DNA from: an uncultured Eubacteriales bacterium
GTDB taxonomy: Bacteria > Bacillota > Clostridia > Oscillospirales > Oscillospiraceae
Assembly (NCBI GenBank): GCA_949744165.1
Contig: CATJWG010000151.1
Location: 1 to 33,590 of the forward strand
Reading direction: 5' to 3'
Length of the DNA stretch: 33,590 nt
Made by a program: the position numbers and the translations under genes. The first letter of the stretch is position 1; the number at the start of each line of letters is the position of its first letter. Under the pieces are notes generated by a model. The model had not been told where the DNA came from and did not search any database. It worked only from the letters and a program-made list of their open reading frames with translations. Below are positions 14,039 through 21,006 of the stretch, one piece after another.

Positions 14039-14251
14039 TCACACCATTATTCGACTGGCCATCTCTCGGCTTAACGCCACGCGTGACTCCTTGACATTGA
14101 CAATAAGATTCCCACCTATTGACGAGACCACCGTCACTCTGCCGCCGGCCACGAACCCTAAATCCTCAAGATGTTTTTTCACCTCGGGACTGCCTCCTAC
14201 CTTACGGATTATGTTTTCCTCCCCAATATTTGCAAATATAAGTGGCATCAT
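14039..14251 (-). CDS. feoA: FeoA-like SH3 domain protein (first copy)
   Basis: A 70-residue FeoA-type protein (MMPLIFANIGEENIIRKVGG, then a segment with DLGFVAGGRVTVVSSIGGNL and a VNVKESRVALSREMASRIMV end). It differs clearly from its neighbour, so the two FeoA proteins are distinct paralogues and not a recent duplication. Tandem feoA-feoA-feoB is common in Clostridia. The start is either of two adjacent ATGs (14251 or 14248); GGAGG lies 4 and 7 bases before them, so 14248 has the better spacing while 14251 matches the family's usual MMPL start. It is the first gene of the operon. Confidence 0.92.
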   Translation of the reverse strand: MMPLIFANIGEENIIRKVGGSPEVKKHLEDLGFVAGGRVTVVSSIGGNLIVNVKESRVALSREMASRIMV

Positions 14252-14296
14252 TTTTCCTCCATATCCGCCCTGCTCATACGGCACCAAAAAGCAAAA

Positions 14297-14350
14297 AGTT
14301 AGAGTTCTTTAACTATATGGTAGTTTATAATGGCTAACTTAATTTGTCAA
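14297..14350 (-). promoter_or_regulatory. feo operon promoter with two putative DtxR-type operators
   Basis: On the minus strand TTGACA (14350-14345), 17-bp spacer, TAAACT (14327-14322), start near 14315. Two 18-bp boxes of the form AGTT-N10-AACT lie here: AGTTTATAATGGCTAACT (14322-14339), covering the -10 and spacer, and AGTTAGAGTTCTTTAACT (14297-14314), covering the start. Their centres are 25 bp apart. Position and symmetry fit Fe2+-dependent repression by the divergently encoded DtxR-family protein. Confidence 0.65.
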
Positions 14351-14470
14351 CTGTTTTTTTGCTGCCCCCACAAAATTGTTAAATGTGTCTAATTTTTGAT
14401 TAGAGGCATTTAATCTTTTGATAATTGCAATTTGTCTTTTGCTGTGTTAAGCTATTATGGATGTTATACA

Positions 14471-14502
14471 GGCTGCTCCGAGGTCGTCGGAGTGCGGCAG
14501 CC
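14471..14502 (+). promoter_or_regulatory. Leader hairpin of the DtxR-family gene
   Basis: GGCTGC (14471-14476) pairs with GCAGCC (14497-14502), and CTCCGA with TCGGAG inside, giving a stable stem with a small bulge. It lies about 40 bases before the start codon. No T-run follows. The downstream AGGGTGGTACGCGC recalls a T-box tail but the rest of a T-box is missing. Confidence 0.4.
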
Positions 14503-14540
14503 CGCGCAAGGGCAAAGTTGAAATTAGGGTGGTACGCGCA

Positions 14541-14927
14541 ATGAAAATTCAGAAATCCTCTGAGGACTATCTTGAAGCCATGCTCATGATGCAGGAAAAG
14601 CACGGCTTTATCCGCTCTACGGATGTGGCTGAGCACTTGGGCGTGACAAAACCGAGCGTCAGCTATGCCACGAAGCGGCTGCGTGAGGCGGGTTATATCA
14701 CCATGGACCGCGACGGCCTGATAACGCTTACCGGTTCCGGCATGGAGATAGCCCAACGCATGTACGACCGCCACAAGTTTCTCAGTCAGGCACTTATCTC
14801 CATCGGTGTGAGCGAGCGCACCGCGGTGGAGGACGCCTGCAAAATAGAGCACGACATAAGCCAGGAGACCTTTGACGCACTGCAAAGCATAGCAGAGCGC
14901 GAGCGGGAAAAGGGGCGCAGGCAATAA
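14541..14927 (+). CDS. DtxR/MntR-family metal-dependent transcriptional regulator
   Basis: A 128-residue regulator: winged helix-turn-helix (STDVAEHLGVTKPSVSYATK, 26-45) followed by the metal-binding dimerisation domain. It lacks the C-terminal SH3 domain of DtxR, as in MntR. Predicted metal ligands by alignment are D9 and E12 (MntR-like), H78, and the cluster C100/E103/H104 (DtxR-like C-x2-E-H), so the site mixes the two types. It is divergent from feoA-feoA-feoB, and the feo promoter carries paired palindromes, so Fe2+-dependent repression of iron uptake is the likely role. The start at 14541 uses AGGGTGG as ribosome site; an upstream ATG at 14457 would place the leader hairpin within the coding region and is less likely. 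A strong terminator follows directly. Confidence 0.9.
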   Translation: MKIQKSSEDYLEAMLMMQEKHGFIRSTDVAEHLGVTKPSVSYATKRLREAGYITMDRDGLITLTGSGMEIAQRMYDRHKFLSQALISIGVSERTAVEDACKIEHDISQETFDALQSIAEREREKGRRQ

Positions 14928-14961
14928 AAAAGCCAGGCATTTGTAAATGCCTGGCTTTTTT
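14926..14961 (+). terminator. Terminator of the DtxR-family gene
   Basis: A 17-bp stem (AAAAAAGCCAGGCATTT and its complement) with a 2-base loop and a T-run; the stop codon TAA overlaps its first bases. The symmetrical A and T tracts allow action on both strands. Confidence 0.92.
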
Positions 14962-14978
14962 CGTTCTAATATGCACAA

Positions 14979-15005
14979 AAGCGGCCCTGCTTTCGCAGGG
15001 CCGCC
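14979..15005 (-). terminator. Terminator of the TRAP transporter operon
   Basis: GCGGCCCTG and CAGGGCCGC close a GCGAAAGC-type loop and are followed on the minus strand by TTTTGT. It lies about 45 bases after the dctQ stop. Confidence 0.85.
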
Positions 15006-15050
15006 AATGCATAAACAGTACTGTGCTTTACCGTGTTTCAGTCCAAAGGC

Positions 15051-15584
15051 TCAGATCCAGTTCTTCTGAAGCTCCTCTGCCATTTCCTTATCGAACATTG
15101 CAACAAAGGACTTTAAAGTGTCCAGAAGGAGAAGAAGCGTCATAAGACCGAACGCAACAAGCTCAAAAACATAGAACGGCCAATGGGGAATCAGAAGAAC
15201 GCCTGTTGCCTCTCCGTTGCTGTACTTGGCAAGTATCTGGAGATAGACGGCATATGTCGCAATTCCCATAACCGCAGTGGAAAGAGCCGATGTCAGACCA
15301 AAGGCGATAAAACGTAACTTATCGGGGAACATCTTTATGAACATTACGACATGAATGTGTCCATGCTGCGTCTGCGTGTAAGCCCAAGATGAGAATACAA
15401 GCGTGGACAGAAGGCATGAGGTAACCTCATAAGCGCCCAGAATGCGTGTGTCGAGCAGATGGCTGCACAAAACGTCAGCCGTCATGATTAGCATCATAAT
15501 TACAACGGCAAGCATACTGAAATAACATACATAATAGCATACTTTGTCGGTAATTGTTGTATATCCATTCAGAAATCTCTTCAT
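15051..15584 (-). CDS. TRAP transporter small permease (DctQ family)
   Basis: A 177-residue membrane protein with four hydrophobic segments: about 15-40, 50-70, 90-115 and 130-160. The early pattern VIMMLIMTADVLCSHLL and the WAYTQTQHGHIHVVMFIKMF loop (small permeases commonly show 'R.G.HI.V') mark the DctQ family. It couples the substrate-binding protein and the large permease in Na+-driven uptake of an organic acid. It is the last gene of the operon, 67 bases after the binding-protein gene, with a weak ribosome site (AAGGTCG). Its position after the binding protein and large permease is unusual; dctP-dctQ-dctM is the common order. Confidence 0.88.
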   Translation of the reverse strand: MKRFLNGYTTITDKVCYYVCYFSMLAVVIMMLIMTADVLCSHLLDTRILGAYEVTSCLLSTLVFSSWAYTQTQHGHIHVVMFIKMFPDKLRFIAFGLTSALSTAVMGIATYAVYLQILAKYSNGEATGVLLIPHWPFYVFELVAFGLMTLLLLLDTLKSFVAMFDKEMAEELQKNWI

Positions 15585-15651
15585 GATTTTCGACCTTTCT
15601 ATGTTTGGAACTGATACTACACGTTATCGCGCATAGAGTCGAGAACCTTAA

Positions 15652-16833
15652 TCAGGCTTCCTTGTCCCAGTCAGTGTAGTTGAACGGGGTATCAAGGTCA
15701 TTCTCGTGATTGGGAGCAACCTCGGCGACTATCTGCATGCACTTGTCATAGATAGCCTGACCGTCAAGGCCCTTCTCATTGAGGTAGTTGATGTAATACT
15801 CATGCACGCTGTTGACAATCTCATCGGAGGTCATGTAGTCAAGAACTTCCTGAGAGGGCTCATAAACCTCAGCGCCGTTGTCAATCATCTTGTCGGCAAC
15901 CCAGAACTCGCAGGAATCCCAGTAGTAGCCAGCCATCTCGCTGAAGTAACCGCCGGCGTACTTGTCAACGATAGCCTTCAGGTCGTCGGGCAGAGCGTTA
16001 TACTTATCCTGGTTCATGAGAACGAAGCAAGAGCTGTAGCCGGGGTTGGCCTTCATGCAGTAGTCAATAACCTCATAGAGGCGGAAAGCGTCGATGTTGT
16101 GCCAGTCGTTGCAGATGGCGTTGATAACACCCTTTTCCATGGACTCATAGGTCTCGGAGGTGGCCATTGCAACCGAGGTTGCGCCCAGAGCGTTGAAGTA
16201 CATGGAGGGAATGGTGCCGGCAACGCGAACCTGCAGGCCCTTGAAGTCCTCGGGAGTTTCAACCTTCTTGCCGGTGGTGGAAATCGGGAAAGTAGCGGCG
16301 GACATCAGGCACAGGACCTTCCAGTCGTCAAACTCGGCCTTGCACTCGGGAATCTCATCATACATTCTTCTGAAAACTTCAGAGGCGCACTGTGCGCTGT
16401 TCATGCCGGTCTGGCACAGGTTGATGAACTCGGAGATGGGGAAACGTCCACCGTAGAAAGAGGTACAGGTCCGGCAAATGTCGGCGCTGCCGTCCTTAAC
16501 GGCGTCAAGGGTCTCAGTCGCACCGTACAGGGAGCCGCCGGGGTAGAATACGAACTTCATGCGGCCGCCGGACTCCTCTTCCATCATCTGGCAAATGGTC
16601 TCGACATAAGCTTCGCACATACTCTCACTGGTGTCGTGGTTGACAACGACGAACTCATAAACGGTGTCGTCTGCGGGAGCGGAGGCGTTGTTGTCCTTGT
16701 TGTCGGCAGGGGCATTGTTGTTATCAGCGGGGGTGTTGTTGTCAGCGGGGGCGTTGTTGTTGCCGTTGCCACAGCCGGCGCACAATGCAAAGAGCATTAC
16801 CAGCACCAGAACAACGGAGATTGCTTTCTTCAT
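15652..16833 (-). CDS. TRAP transporter substrate-binding lipoprotein (DctP family)
   Basis: A 393-residue exported binding protein. The signal peptide MKKAISVVLVLVMLFALCAG ends in the lipobox LCAGC with the lipidated Cys at 21. A low-complexity linker of Asn, Ala, Pro and Asp follows (residues 22-55, repeating NNAPAD/NNTPAD). The DctP domain then begins at YEFVVVNHDTSESMCEAYVE. Typical DctP features are GGSLYGATETLDAVKDGSAD and the segment with GLQVRVAGTIPSMYFNALGA, containing the conserved Arg that binds the substrate carboxylate. It captures an organic acid outside the cell and passes it to the DctQ/DctM membrane pair. GGAGG precedes the ATG. It lies between the large and small permease genes. 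The domain has more Cys than usual (about ten). The substrate is unknown. Confidence 0.92.
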   Translation of the reverse strand: MKKAISVVLVLVMLFALCAGCGNGNNNAPADNNTPADNNNAPADNKDNNASAPADDTVYEFVVVNHDTSESMCEAYVETICQMMEEESGGRMKFVFYPGGSLYGATETLDAVKDGSADICRTCTSFYGGRFPISEFINLCQTGMNSAQCASEVFRRMYDEIPECKAEFDDWKVLCLMSAATFPISTTGKKVETPEDFKGLQVRVAGTIPSMYFNALGATSVAMATSETYESMEKGVINAICNDWHNIDAFRLYEVIDYCMKANPGYSSCFVLMNQDKYNALPDDLKAIVDKYAGGYFSEMAGYYWDSCEFWVADKMIDNGAEVYEPSQEVLDYMTSDEIVNSVHEYYINYLNEKGLDGQAIYDKCMQIVAEVAPNHENDLDTPFNYTDWDKEA

Positions 16834-16910
16834 TTTTGTTCCTCCTGAATTTTTTAGATTGTGTTTTATATAAATGCCCTACGGCATTTACAGTGTAATC
16901 AGCCCAGTCC

Positions 16911-18227
16911 TCAGCCCATGGTGGTGTAGCCGAGCACGGACGGCAGGAACAGCGCTATCTGAGGAAGTATGCAGATGATGAACACAGCCACAAACATACC
17001 AACGACCATGGGAGCGACGCCCTTGAAAATTTTCTGCAGCGGCACATCCTTGGCCACGCCGGCGACGATATACACGTTCATACCGACAGGGGGTGTGATA
17101 AGTCCCATCTCCATGACCATTATCATGATAACTCCGTACCAGATTGCGTTGAATCCGATGGCTTTCATTATGGGCAGGAATATGGGAACGGTCAGCATGA
17201 CCATTGCCAGAGAGTCCATAAAGCAACCCATGATGGCGTAGATGATAAGGATAACGATAAGAATGATATATTTGCTGACGTCCAGACTGGTAACAAAGTT
17301 CGCCAGAATGGTCGGAAGCTGGGTGATAGCAAGGAATGAGCCAAAAACATAAGCGCCGATAAGTATAAGGAATATCATACCGCTGGTCTTAACTGTTTCT
17401 CTCAGGGAATCCATGAAGATTTTCATGGTAAAGCGCCTGCGGCCGATGAGGTAGAGCAAGCTCAGGAAAGCGCCTATTGCGGACGCCTCGTTTGCTGTGA
17501 ACCAACCCATAAAGATACCACCGACGACTATGACAAACAGCACTATCATAGCAACGCCGCCCTTTAGGGAGATGAGCTTCTCTTTAGCGGTGAAATGTAA
17601 TTTGCCGGGTGCAAGGTTGGGATTCTTACGCACCATTATCATTATAGCGGCTATGTAGCAGATGGCCAGGACAACGCCGGGAAGAATGCCGGCAGCAAAC
17701 AGACCTCCTATGGACTCGCCGGTTATAATACCGAAGATAATGAAACCGGTGGACGGCGGAATGAGTATACCCAAAGTGCCGCCGGCGGCTATGGAGCCGC
17801 AGGAGAGGCTGTCGTCATAGCCGTGCTTACGCATCTCAGGCAGAGCGACAACGCCCATGGTGGCCGCAGTGGCCGCGGTGGAGCCGCAGATTGCCGAGAA
17901 GCAGGCGCACGCTGCAACGGTTGCGATTGCAAGGCCGCCCTTCAGGCCGCCGAGAATCTTATGTGCAAAATCGAACAAATCAGACGACATTCCTGAATAG
18001 AAACACAACTGCCCCATCAGGACAAATAGTGGTATGACCGTAAATGAATATGTGGTAGCCTGCGTGTATGGAATTTGCTTTAGCAGTGCAAGAGCCGGGG
18101 AGAAGCCGCGGACATAGGCGTACCCGAAGAAGCCCACAGCCATCATGCAGATACCGATGTTCATTCCCATTATAAGAAGAACGAGAAGGATAACAACTCC
18201 GATAAGTGCAACAGTTAGATTGGACAT
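16911..18227 (-). CDS. TRAP transporter large permease (DctM family)
   Basis: A 438-residue protein with about twelve hydrophobic segments. Family signatures are visible: PLFVLMGQLCFYSGMSSDLF near residue 65, GGLKGGLAIATVAACACFSA with the ICGSTAATAATMG motif, and SCGSIAAGGTLGILIPPSTG. Near the C-terminus GLITPPVGMNVYIVAGVAKD is the second half of the ion/substrate path. It is the transport channel of the TRAP system, driven by Na+. The start at 18227 has GGAGG upstream. This gene precedes the binding protein by 77 bases. It is separated from the DUF169 gene by 181 bases holding two strong hairpins, which may set the relative amounts of the operon's products. Confidence 0.94.
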   Translation of the reverse strand: MSNLTVALIGVVILLVLLIMGMNIGICMMAVGFFGYAYVRGFSPALALLKQIPYTQATTYSFTVIPLFVLMGQLCFYSGMSSDLFDFAHKILGGLKGGLAIATVAACACFSAICGSTAATAATMGVVALPEMRKHGYDDSLSCGSIAAGGTLGILIPPSTGFIIFGIITGESIGGLFAAGILPGVVLAICYIAAIMIMVRKNPNLAPGKLHFTAKEKLISLKGGVAMIVLFVIVVGGIFMGWFTANEASAIGAFLSLLYLIGRRRFTMKIFMDSLRETVKTSGMIFLILIGAYVFGSFLAITQLPTILANFVTSLDVSKYIILIVILIIYAIMGCFMDSLAMVMLTVPIFLPIMKAIGFNAIWYGVIMIMVMEMGLITPPVGMNVYIVAGVAKDVPLQKIFKGVAPMVVGMFVAVFIICILPQIALFLPSVLGYTTMG

Positions 18228-18309
18228 TTTGCCTTTCCTCCATCTCTGATTTTAGGTGGGGCGCCATATCGCAGGTAGGCGAGCCGTTCTGAGGCCCGCA
18301 AGTATCTTT

Positions 18310-18352
18310 CATGTCCGCTCATAGCGGACATGCGGGCATAATTTATGCCCGC
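18310..18352 (-). other. Twin hairpins between DUF169 and dctM
   Basis: CATGTCCGCT (18310-18319) pairs with AGCGGACATG (18323-18332), and GCGGGCATA (18332-18340) pairs with TATGCCCGC (18344-18352). The two stems share one base pair position and stack end to end. There is no T-run on either strand, so they are more likely an mRNA processing or stabilising element than a terminator. The 18228-18408 gap holds nothing else recognisable. Confidence 0.6.
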
Positions 18353-18408
18353 GCATCTTGCGATACGCGCCTATACATTTTTCTGTCGGCTGAATGCCGG
18401 AGCGGACC

Positions 18409-19170
18409 TTACTTCTTTATGTAGAAGTCCGGCGAGAGCTCCTGCCAGCGTGCCATCCTGGCCGCCAGCTCAGCCTTGCTCTGCTCATCCTCCTTCATGG
18501 CTATGAGCTCCCACGGCATCTCTTCCAGCGCCGTGGTTACCTCGCCCAATTTTTGATAGGGAATCGCGATTATATGCAGCCCCGCCGGATAAATTTTGCG
18601 GCGCTTGAGCCCGTGGTGCAGTCCGGTGATGCAGAAGTTCACCTTACCGCTCAGATAGGGATAAACATAGACCCACGCGCAGCTCATAACGCATGAGGAT
18701 TTGCTCTCCCAAAGGTCTCCCGATATGTAGCTCGTCGCCCGCATGAGAATGTCCGCCTGTTTGTTCTCCGCCACGCACACCACCAGATCGGGGTCAAACG
18801 TGCAGCTCGAGACTGGGCAGAACTCAACGAAATTGACGCTTCCGGGAACAAGCGTGGGGTAGGTGTTGTGAAGTCTGGCGTTAGGGGCAGCGGTTTTGTA
18901 CACCCCAAAATCGACTCCCGCTATTCCGCTGGCAGCAAGCGGAGGCTTCGGGTCCATGCCGAGGGCCACCTTTCCGAAGCAGTCGTCATCCGCCTTCGTG
19001 GTGAAAAAGTGTTTCCCAGTCGTCTGCGCCTTCTTGAGGTACTGACAGAAAGACAGCTGCTCATCCGTGTGCTCAACCCCATCCGGCTGAGCATAGTGGA
19101 ACTTTATTGCAACCGCTGGGTACGGCATTTCCAGCTTTTCAAAATTTTTCTTTGCGGCTTCAGAGAGCAT
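18409..19170 (-). CDS. DUF169 family protein
   Basis: A 253-residue cytoplasmic protein of the DUF169 family, whose biochemical role is not known. Typical elements are the N-terminal PAVAIKFHYAQPDGVEH, the FCQYLKKA motif with a conserved Cys, the CFGKVALGM block and CVMSCAWVYVYPYLSGKVNF near the middle. It has eight to ten Cys, including SKSSCVMSC, so metal or Fe-S binding is possible (inference). The start at 19170 has GAGGTG 6-7 bases upstream; a GTG at 19179 is part of that site. It is the first gene after a consensus promoter and shares a strand with the TRAP genes 182 bases downstream, with no terminator between, so it is probably co-transcribed with them. DUF169 proteins often occur near oxidoreductase or organic-acid genes in anaerobes. 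Confidence 0.85.
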   Translation of the reverse strand: MLSEAAKKNFEKLEMPYPAVAIKFHYAQPDGVEHTDEQLSFCQYLKKAQTTGKHFFTTKADDDCFGKVALGMDPKPPLAASGIAGVDFGVYKTAAPNARLHNTYPTLVPGSVNFVEFCPVSSCTFDPDLVVCVAENKQADILMRATSYISGDLWESKSSCVMSCAWVYVYPYLSGKVNFCITGLHHGLKRRKIYPAGLHIIAIPYQKLGEVTTALEEMPWELIAMKEDEQSKAELAARMARWQELSPDFYIKK

Positions 19171-19252
19171 GATTATCACCTCATAAATTAAGCGGAAAAA
19201 AGTCCCACAACGCAGCTATATGAACATTTACATATCAACTGCCGGTTGTGAG

Positions 19253-19281
19253 TTGTTAAACATTTGTTAATTAGTTGTTAA
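19253..19281. repeat. Three TTGTTAA repeats at 11-bp period
   Basis: TTGTTAA occurs exactly at 19253-19259, 19264-19270 and 19275-19281, each start 11 bp from the next, just over one helical turn. They cover the predicted transcription start and early leader of the DUF169-TRAP operon. Repeats on one face of the DNA fit cooperative binding of a regulator, most simply a repressor. No regulator gene lies next to this promoter. Confidence 0.6.
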
Positions 19282-19285
19282 CGAG

Positions 19286-19314
19286 ATTATAGCGTTATAA
19301 ATGTTCTTTGTCAA
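19286..19314 (-). promoter_or_regulatory. Consensus promoter of the DUF169-TRAP operon
   Basis: On the minus strand TTGACA (19314-19309), 17-bp spacer, TATAAT (19291-19286): a perfect sigma-A match. The start would be near 19279, within the TTGTTAA repeats, with a leader of about 110 bases before the DUF169 ATG. The remainder of 19171-19449 holds no coding sequence. Confidence 0.85.
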
Positions 19315-19449
19315 GAGAATTGAGGGAATTATTGTTTAAAAAATTATATCAGCGCACTTTTTAAGGGTGCACCGCTTTGTCCTGTAGCGCAAGCTCGATG
19401 TAAATTTTCTTGATACCCAGCACTCGGGGAAGCACCGATAATACGGGTC

Positions 19450-19478
19450 AAAAAAACCGCACGGCATATGCCGTGCGG
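19450..19478 (-). terminator. Terminator of the CoA-transferase gene
   Basis: A perfect 22-bp palindrome (19457-19478, half-site CCGCACGGCAT) is followed on the minus strand by seven T residues. It lies 8 bases after the CoA-transferase stop and separates that gene from the DUF169-TRAP unit on the same strand. Confidence 0.92.
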
Positions 19479-19486
19479 TTGGAAAG

Positions 19487-20803
19487 TCAAAAATAATACA
19501 ATTCCTTCGCCGCGCGGGTAAGCTCCTCACGGTCGTCCGGGTGGGCTATGGAGATAAGAAGCTTTGCCCTCTCCCTCACTGTTGTTCCCCGCAGGTCAAC
19601 TATGCCGTACTCGGTTACAACATACTGGATGTAGTTTCTCTGGTGCGTCACCACCGCTCCTGGGGTGAGCTGCGCCTTTATCTTCGGCAGCCCCTTCTTC
19701 GTGCGCGATGGGAAGCACAAAATCCCCTTGCCGTGCTCTGCGTAATACGTGCCCAGCGTAAAGCAGAAGCCGCCTCCAGAACCGGAATACTGCATAGGCC
19801 CGATGCTCTCGGCGCAGGCCTGACCGGTCAGGTCCATCTCAAGAAGGGTATTTATGGATACCATGTGGTCCTGTCTTGCAATGCTTGCGGGGTTTACCAC
19901 CTCACGCCCGGGGCGCATCACACACTTGGGGTTGTTATGCAGGTACTCGTACAGCTCGTGCACTCCGTCGGCAAATACGCCGACGTGCAGGCCCTTGTCG
20001 AAAACCTTGCGCTCGCCGGTTATCACGCCGGCGTCGATAAGCGTGGCCATTGATGAGGTGAACTGTTCGGTGTGTATGCCCAAATCGTGCTTGTCCATCA
20101 GGTGCGCGCCCACCGTGTCGGGGATGCCGCCAATACCCATCTGTATCGTATCTCCGTCGTCTATCAGAGAGGCGACCATCTCGCCTATCTCATCCTCCTG
20201 GGGCGTCGTCTCTACGGGGCCTATGACGTACTCCGGCGTGTCCACCTCGAACAGGCAGGTCACCGCCTCTATCGGCACGTAGGTGCTGCCGTTCATATAG
20301 GTCAGATTTTTGTTTACCTCAAGGATTATTCGCTTTCCCTGCTCCACCGCGTCCCTTACAGCCTGCTCCTCAAGCGTCTGGTTCATGCCGATGTACAGCC
20401 GGCCGTTCTCGTCCATGGGGGTCACCTGCGCCGTAAAGATATTGCAGGGACGGTTTCGGCTGGCCATGCGGTAATAGTTCGGTAAATCCGCGGGCACAAA
20501 GGTCGCATTTAGCAGGCGGTGAGCCTGGCGGTAGCTCGGACCGTAAAAATAATTAGCGCAGTTTATGTGCCCGTCCATGCCCGGAGTAAGCATGAAAGGA
20601 TAGCTGCCTATGCGGCTTTTATACACAAACACGTTTTCAACTCTGCCGGCTATCTCGTGGATATGACTTAGCAGAGTTGAGGACTCATTGTAGTTATTGG
20701 AGCTCCATATAACGTCGCCGGAATGAATAAGGCTCAGTGCGTCGGCCAGTGTGCCGCGGCGCTCCTGGTACATCCTTTTATAATCGTCGTATGTATAGGA
20801 CAT
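19487..20803 (-). CDS. Acetyl-CoA hydrolase / 4-hydroxybutyrate CoA-transferase family protein
   Basis: A 438-residue class I CoA-transferase of the Cat/4-hydroxybutyrate CoA-transferase type. The glycine motif GIGGIP is at 223-228. The catalytic glutamate, which forms the glutamyl-CoA thioester, is E246 in GIHTEQFTS, and the C-terminal domain contains YSGSGGGFCFTLG and the VVTEYGIVDLRG block. Such enzymes move CoA from acetyl- or butyryl-CoA to an acid substrate, in carboxylate activation or in ending a fermentation with acetate exchange. GGGGGG precedes the ATG. It has its own promoter and terminator and is divergent from a thioesterase gene, and the next unit downstream encodes an organic-acid TRAP importer. 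The acceptor acid cannot be told from sequence. Confidence 0.9.
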   Translation of the reverse strand: MSYTYDDYKRMYQERRGTLADALSLIHSGDVIWSSNNYNESSTLLSHIHEIAGRVENVFVYKSRIGSYPFMLTPGMDGHINCANYFYGPSYRQAHRLLNATFVPADLPNYYRMASRNRPCNIFTAQVTPMDENGRLYIGMNQTLEEQAVRDAVEQGKRIILEVNKNLTYMNGSTYVPIEAVTCLFEVDTPEYVIGPVETTPQEDEIGEMVASLIDDGDTIQMGIGGIPDTVGAHLMDKHDLGIHTEQFTSSMATLIDAGVITGERKVFDKGLHVGVFADGVHELYEYLHNNPKCVMRPGREVVNPASIARQDHMVSINTLLEMDLTGQACAESIGPMQYSGSGGGFCFTLGTYYAEHGKGILCFPSRTKKGLPKIKAQLTPGAVVTHQRNYIQYVVTEYGIVDLRGTTVRERAKLLISIAHPDDREELTRAAKELYYF

Positions 20804-20882
20804 GTTTTGCCCCCCAATAAACGGATTAGCGCCCCCGCCGGCATAGACGGCGGAATATCGCAGTCAATATTTCGGTATATTA

Positions 20883-20911
20883 ATTTTATCATCATCCCCC
20901 CACAGTGTCAA
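20883..20911 (-). promoter_or_regulatory. Promoter of the CoA-transferase gene
   Basis: On the minus strand TTGACA (20911-20906), 17-bp spacer, TAAAAT (20888-20883). The start would be near 20876, about 73 bases before the ATG at 20803. It is back to back with the thioesterase promoter. Confidence 0.75.
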
Positions 20912-20948
20912 GAACACGTTCACTTTTGGTACAGTGCTGTGCTTTTTC

Positions 20949-20977
20949 TTGTATTTTCAGCGCGGATAGTATATTAT
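20949..20977 (+). promoter_or_regulatory. Promoter of the thioesterase gene
   Basis: TTGTAT (20949-20954), 17-bp spacer, TATTAT (20972-20977); the start would be near 20984, 23 bases before the ATG at 21007. The initial transcribed region contains GTATAC within GCGTATACGTAC, a short palindrome. Confidence 0.6.
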
Positions 20978-21006
20978 GTTGCGTATACGTACAAGGAGGA
21001 AATACA

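Noticed and set aside
14520-14541. T-box-like tail AGGGTGGTACGCGC before the DtxR-family gene
   Set aside because: It resembles the T-box consensus AGGGTGGNACCGCG, but the key CC is CG, there is no stem I or specifier loop, the leader is only about 80 bases, and the ATG follows at once without a terminator. It is best read as the ribosome site.
16640-16770. Short repeats in dctP resembling a repeat array
   Set aside because: They encode the Asn/Ala/Pro/Asp-rich linker after the lipobox; a codon-level repeat, not a CRISPR or mobile element.
15706-16848. 380-codon Val/Gly/Leu-rich open frame on the plus strand
   Set aside because: It is antisense to the dctP gene, which has a lipobox and family motifs; the apparent hydrophobic protein is a complement artefact.
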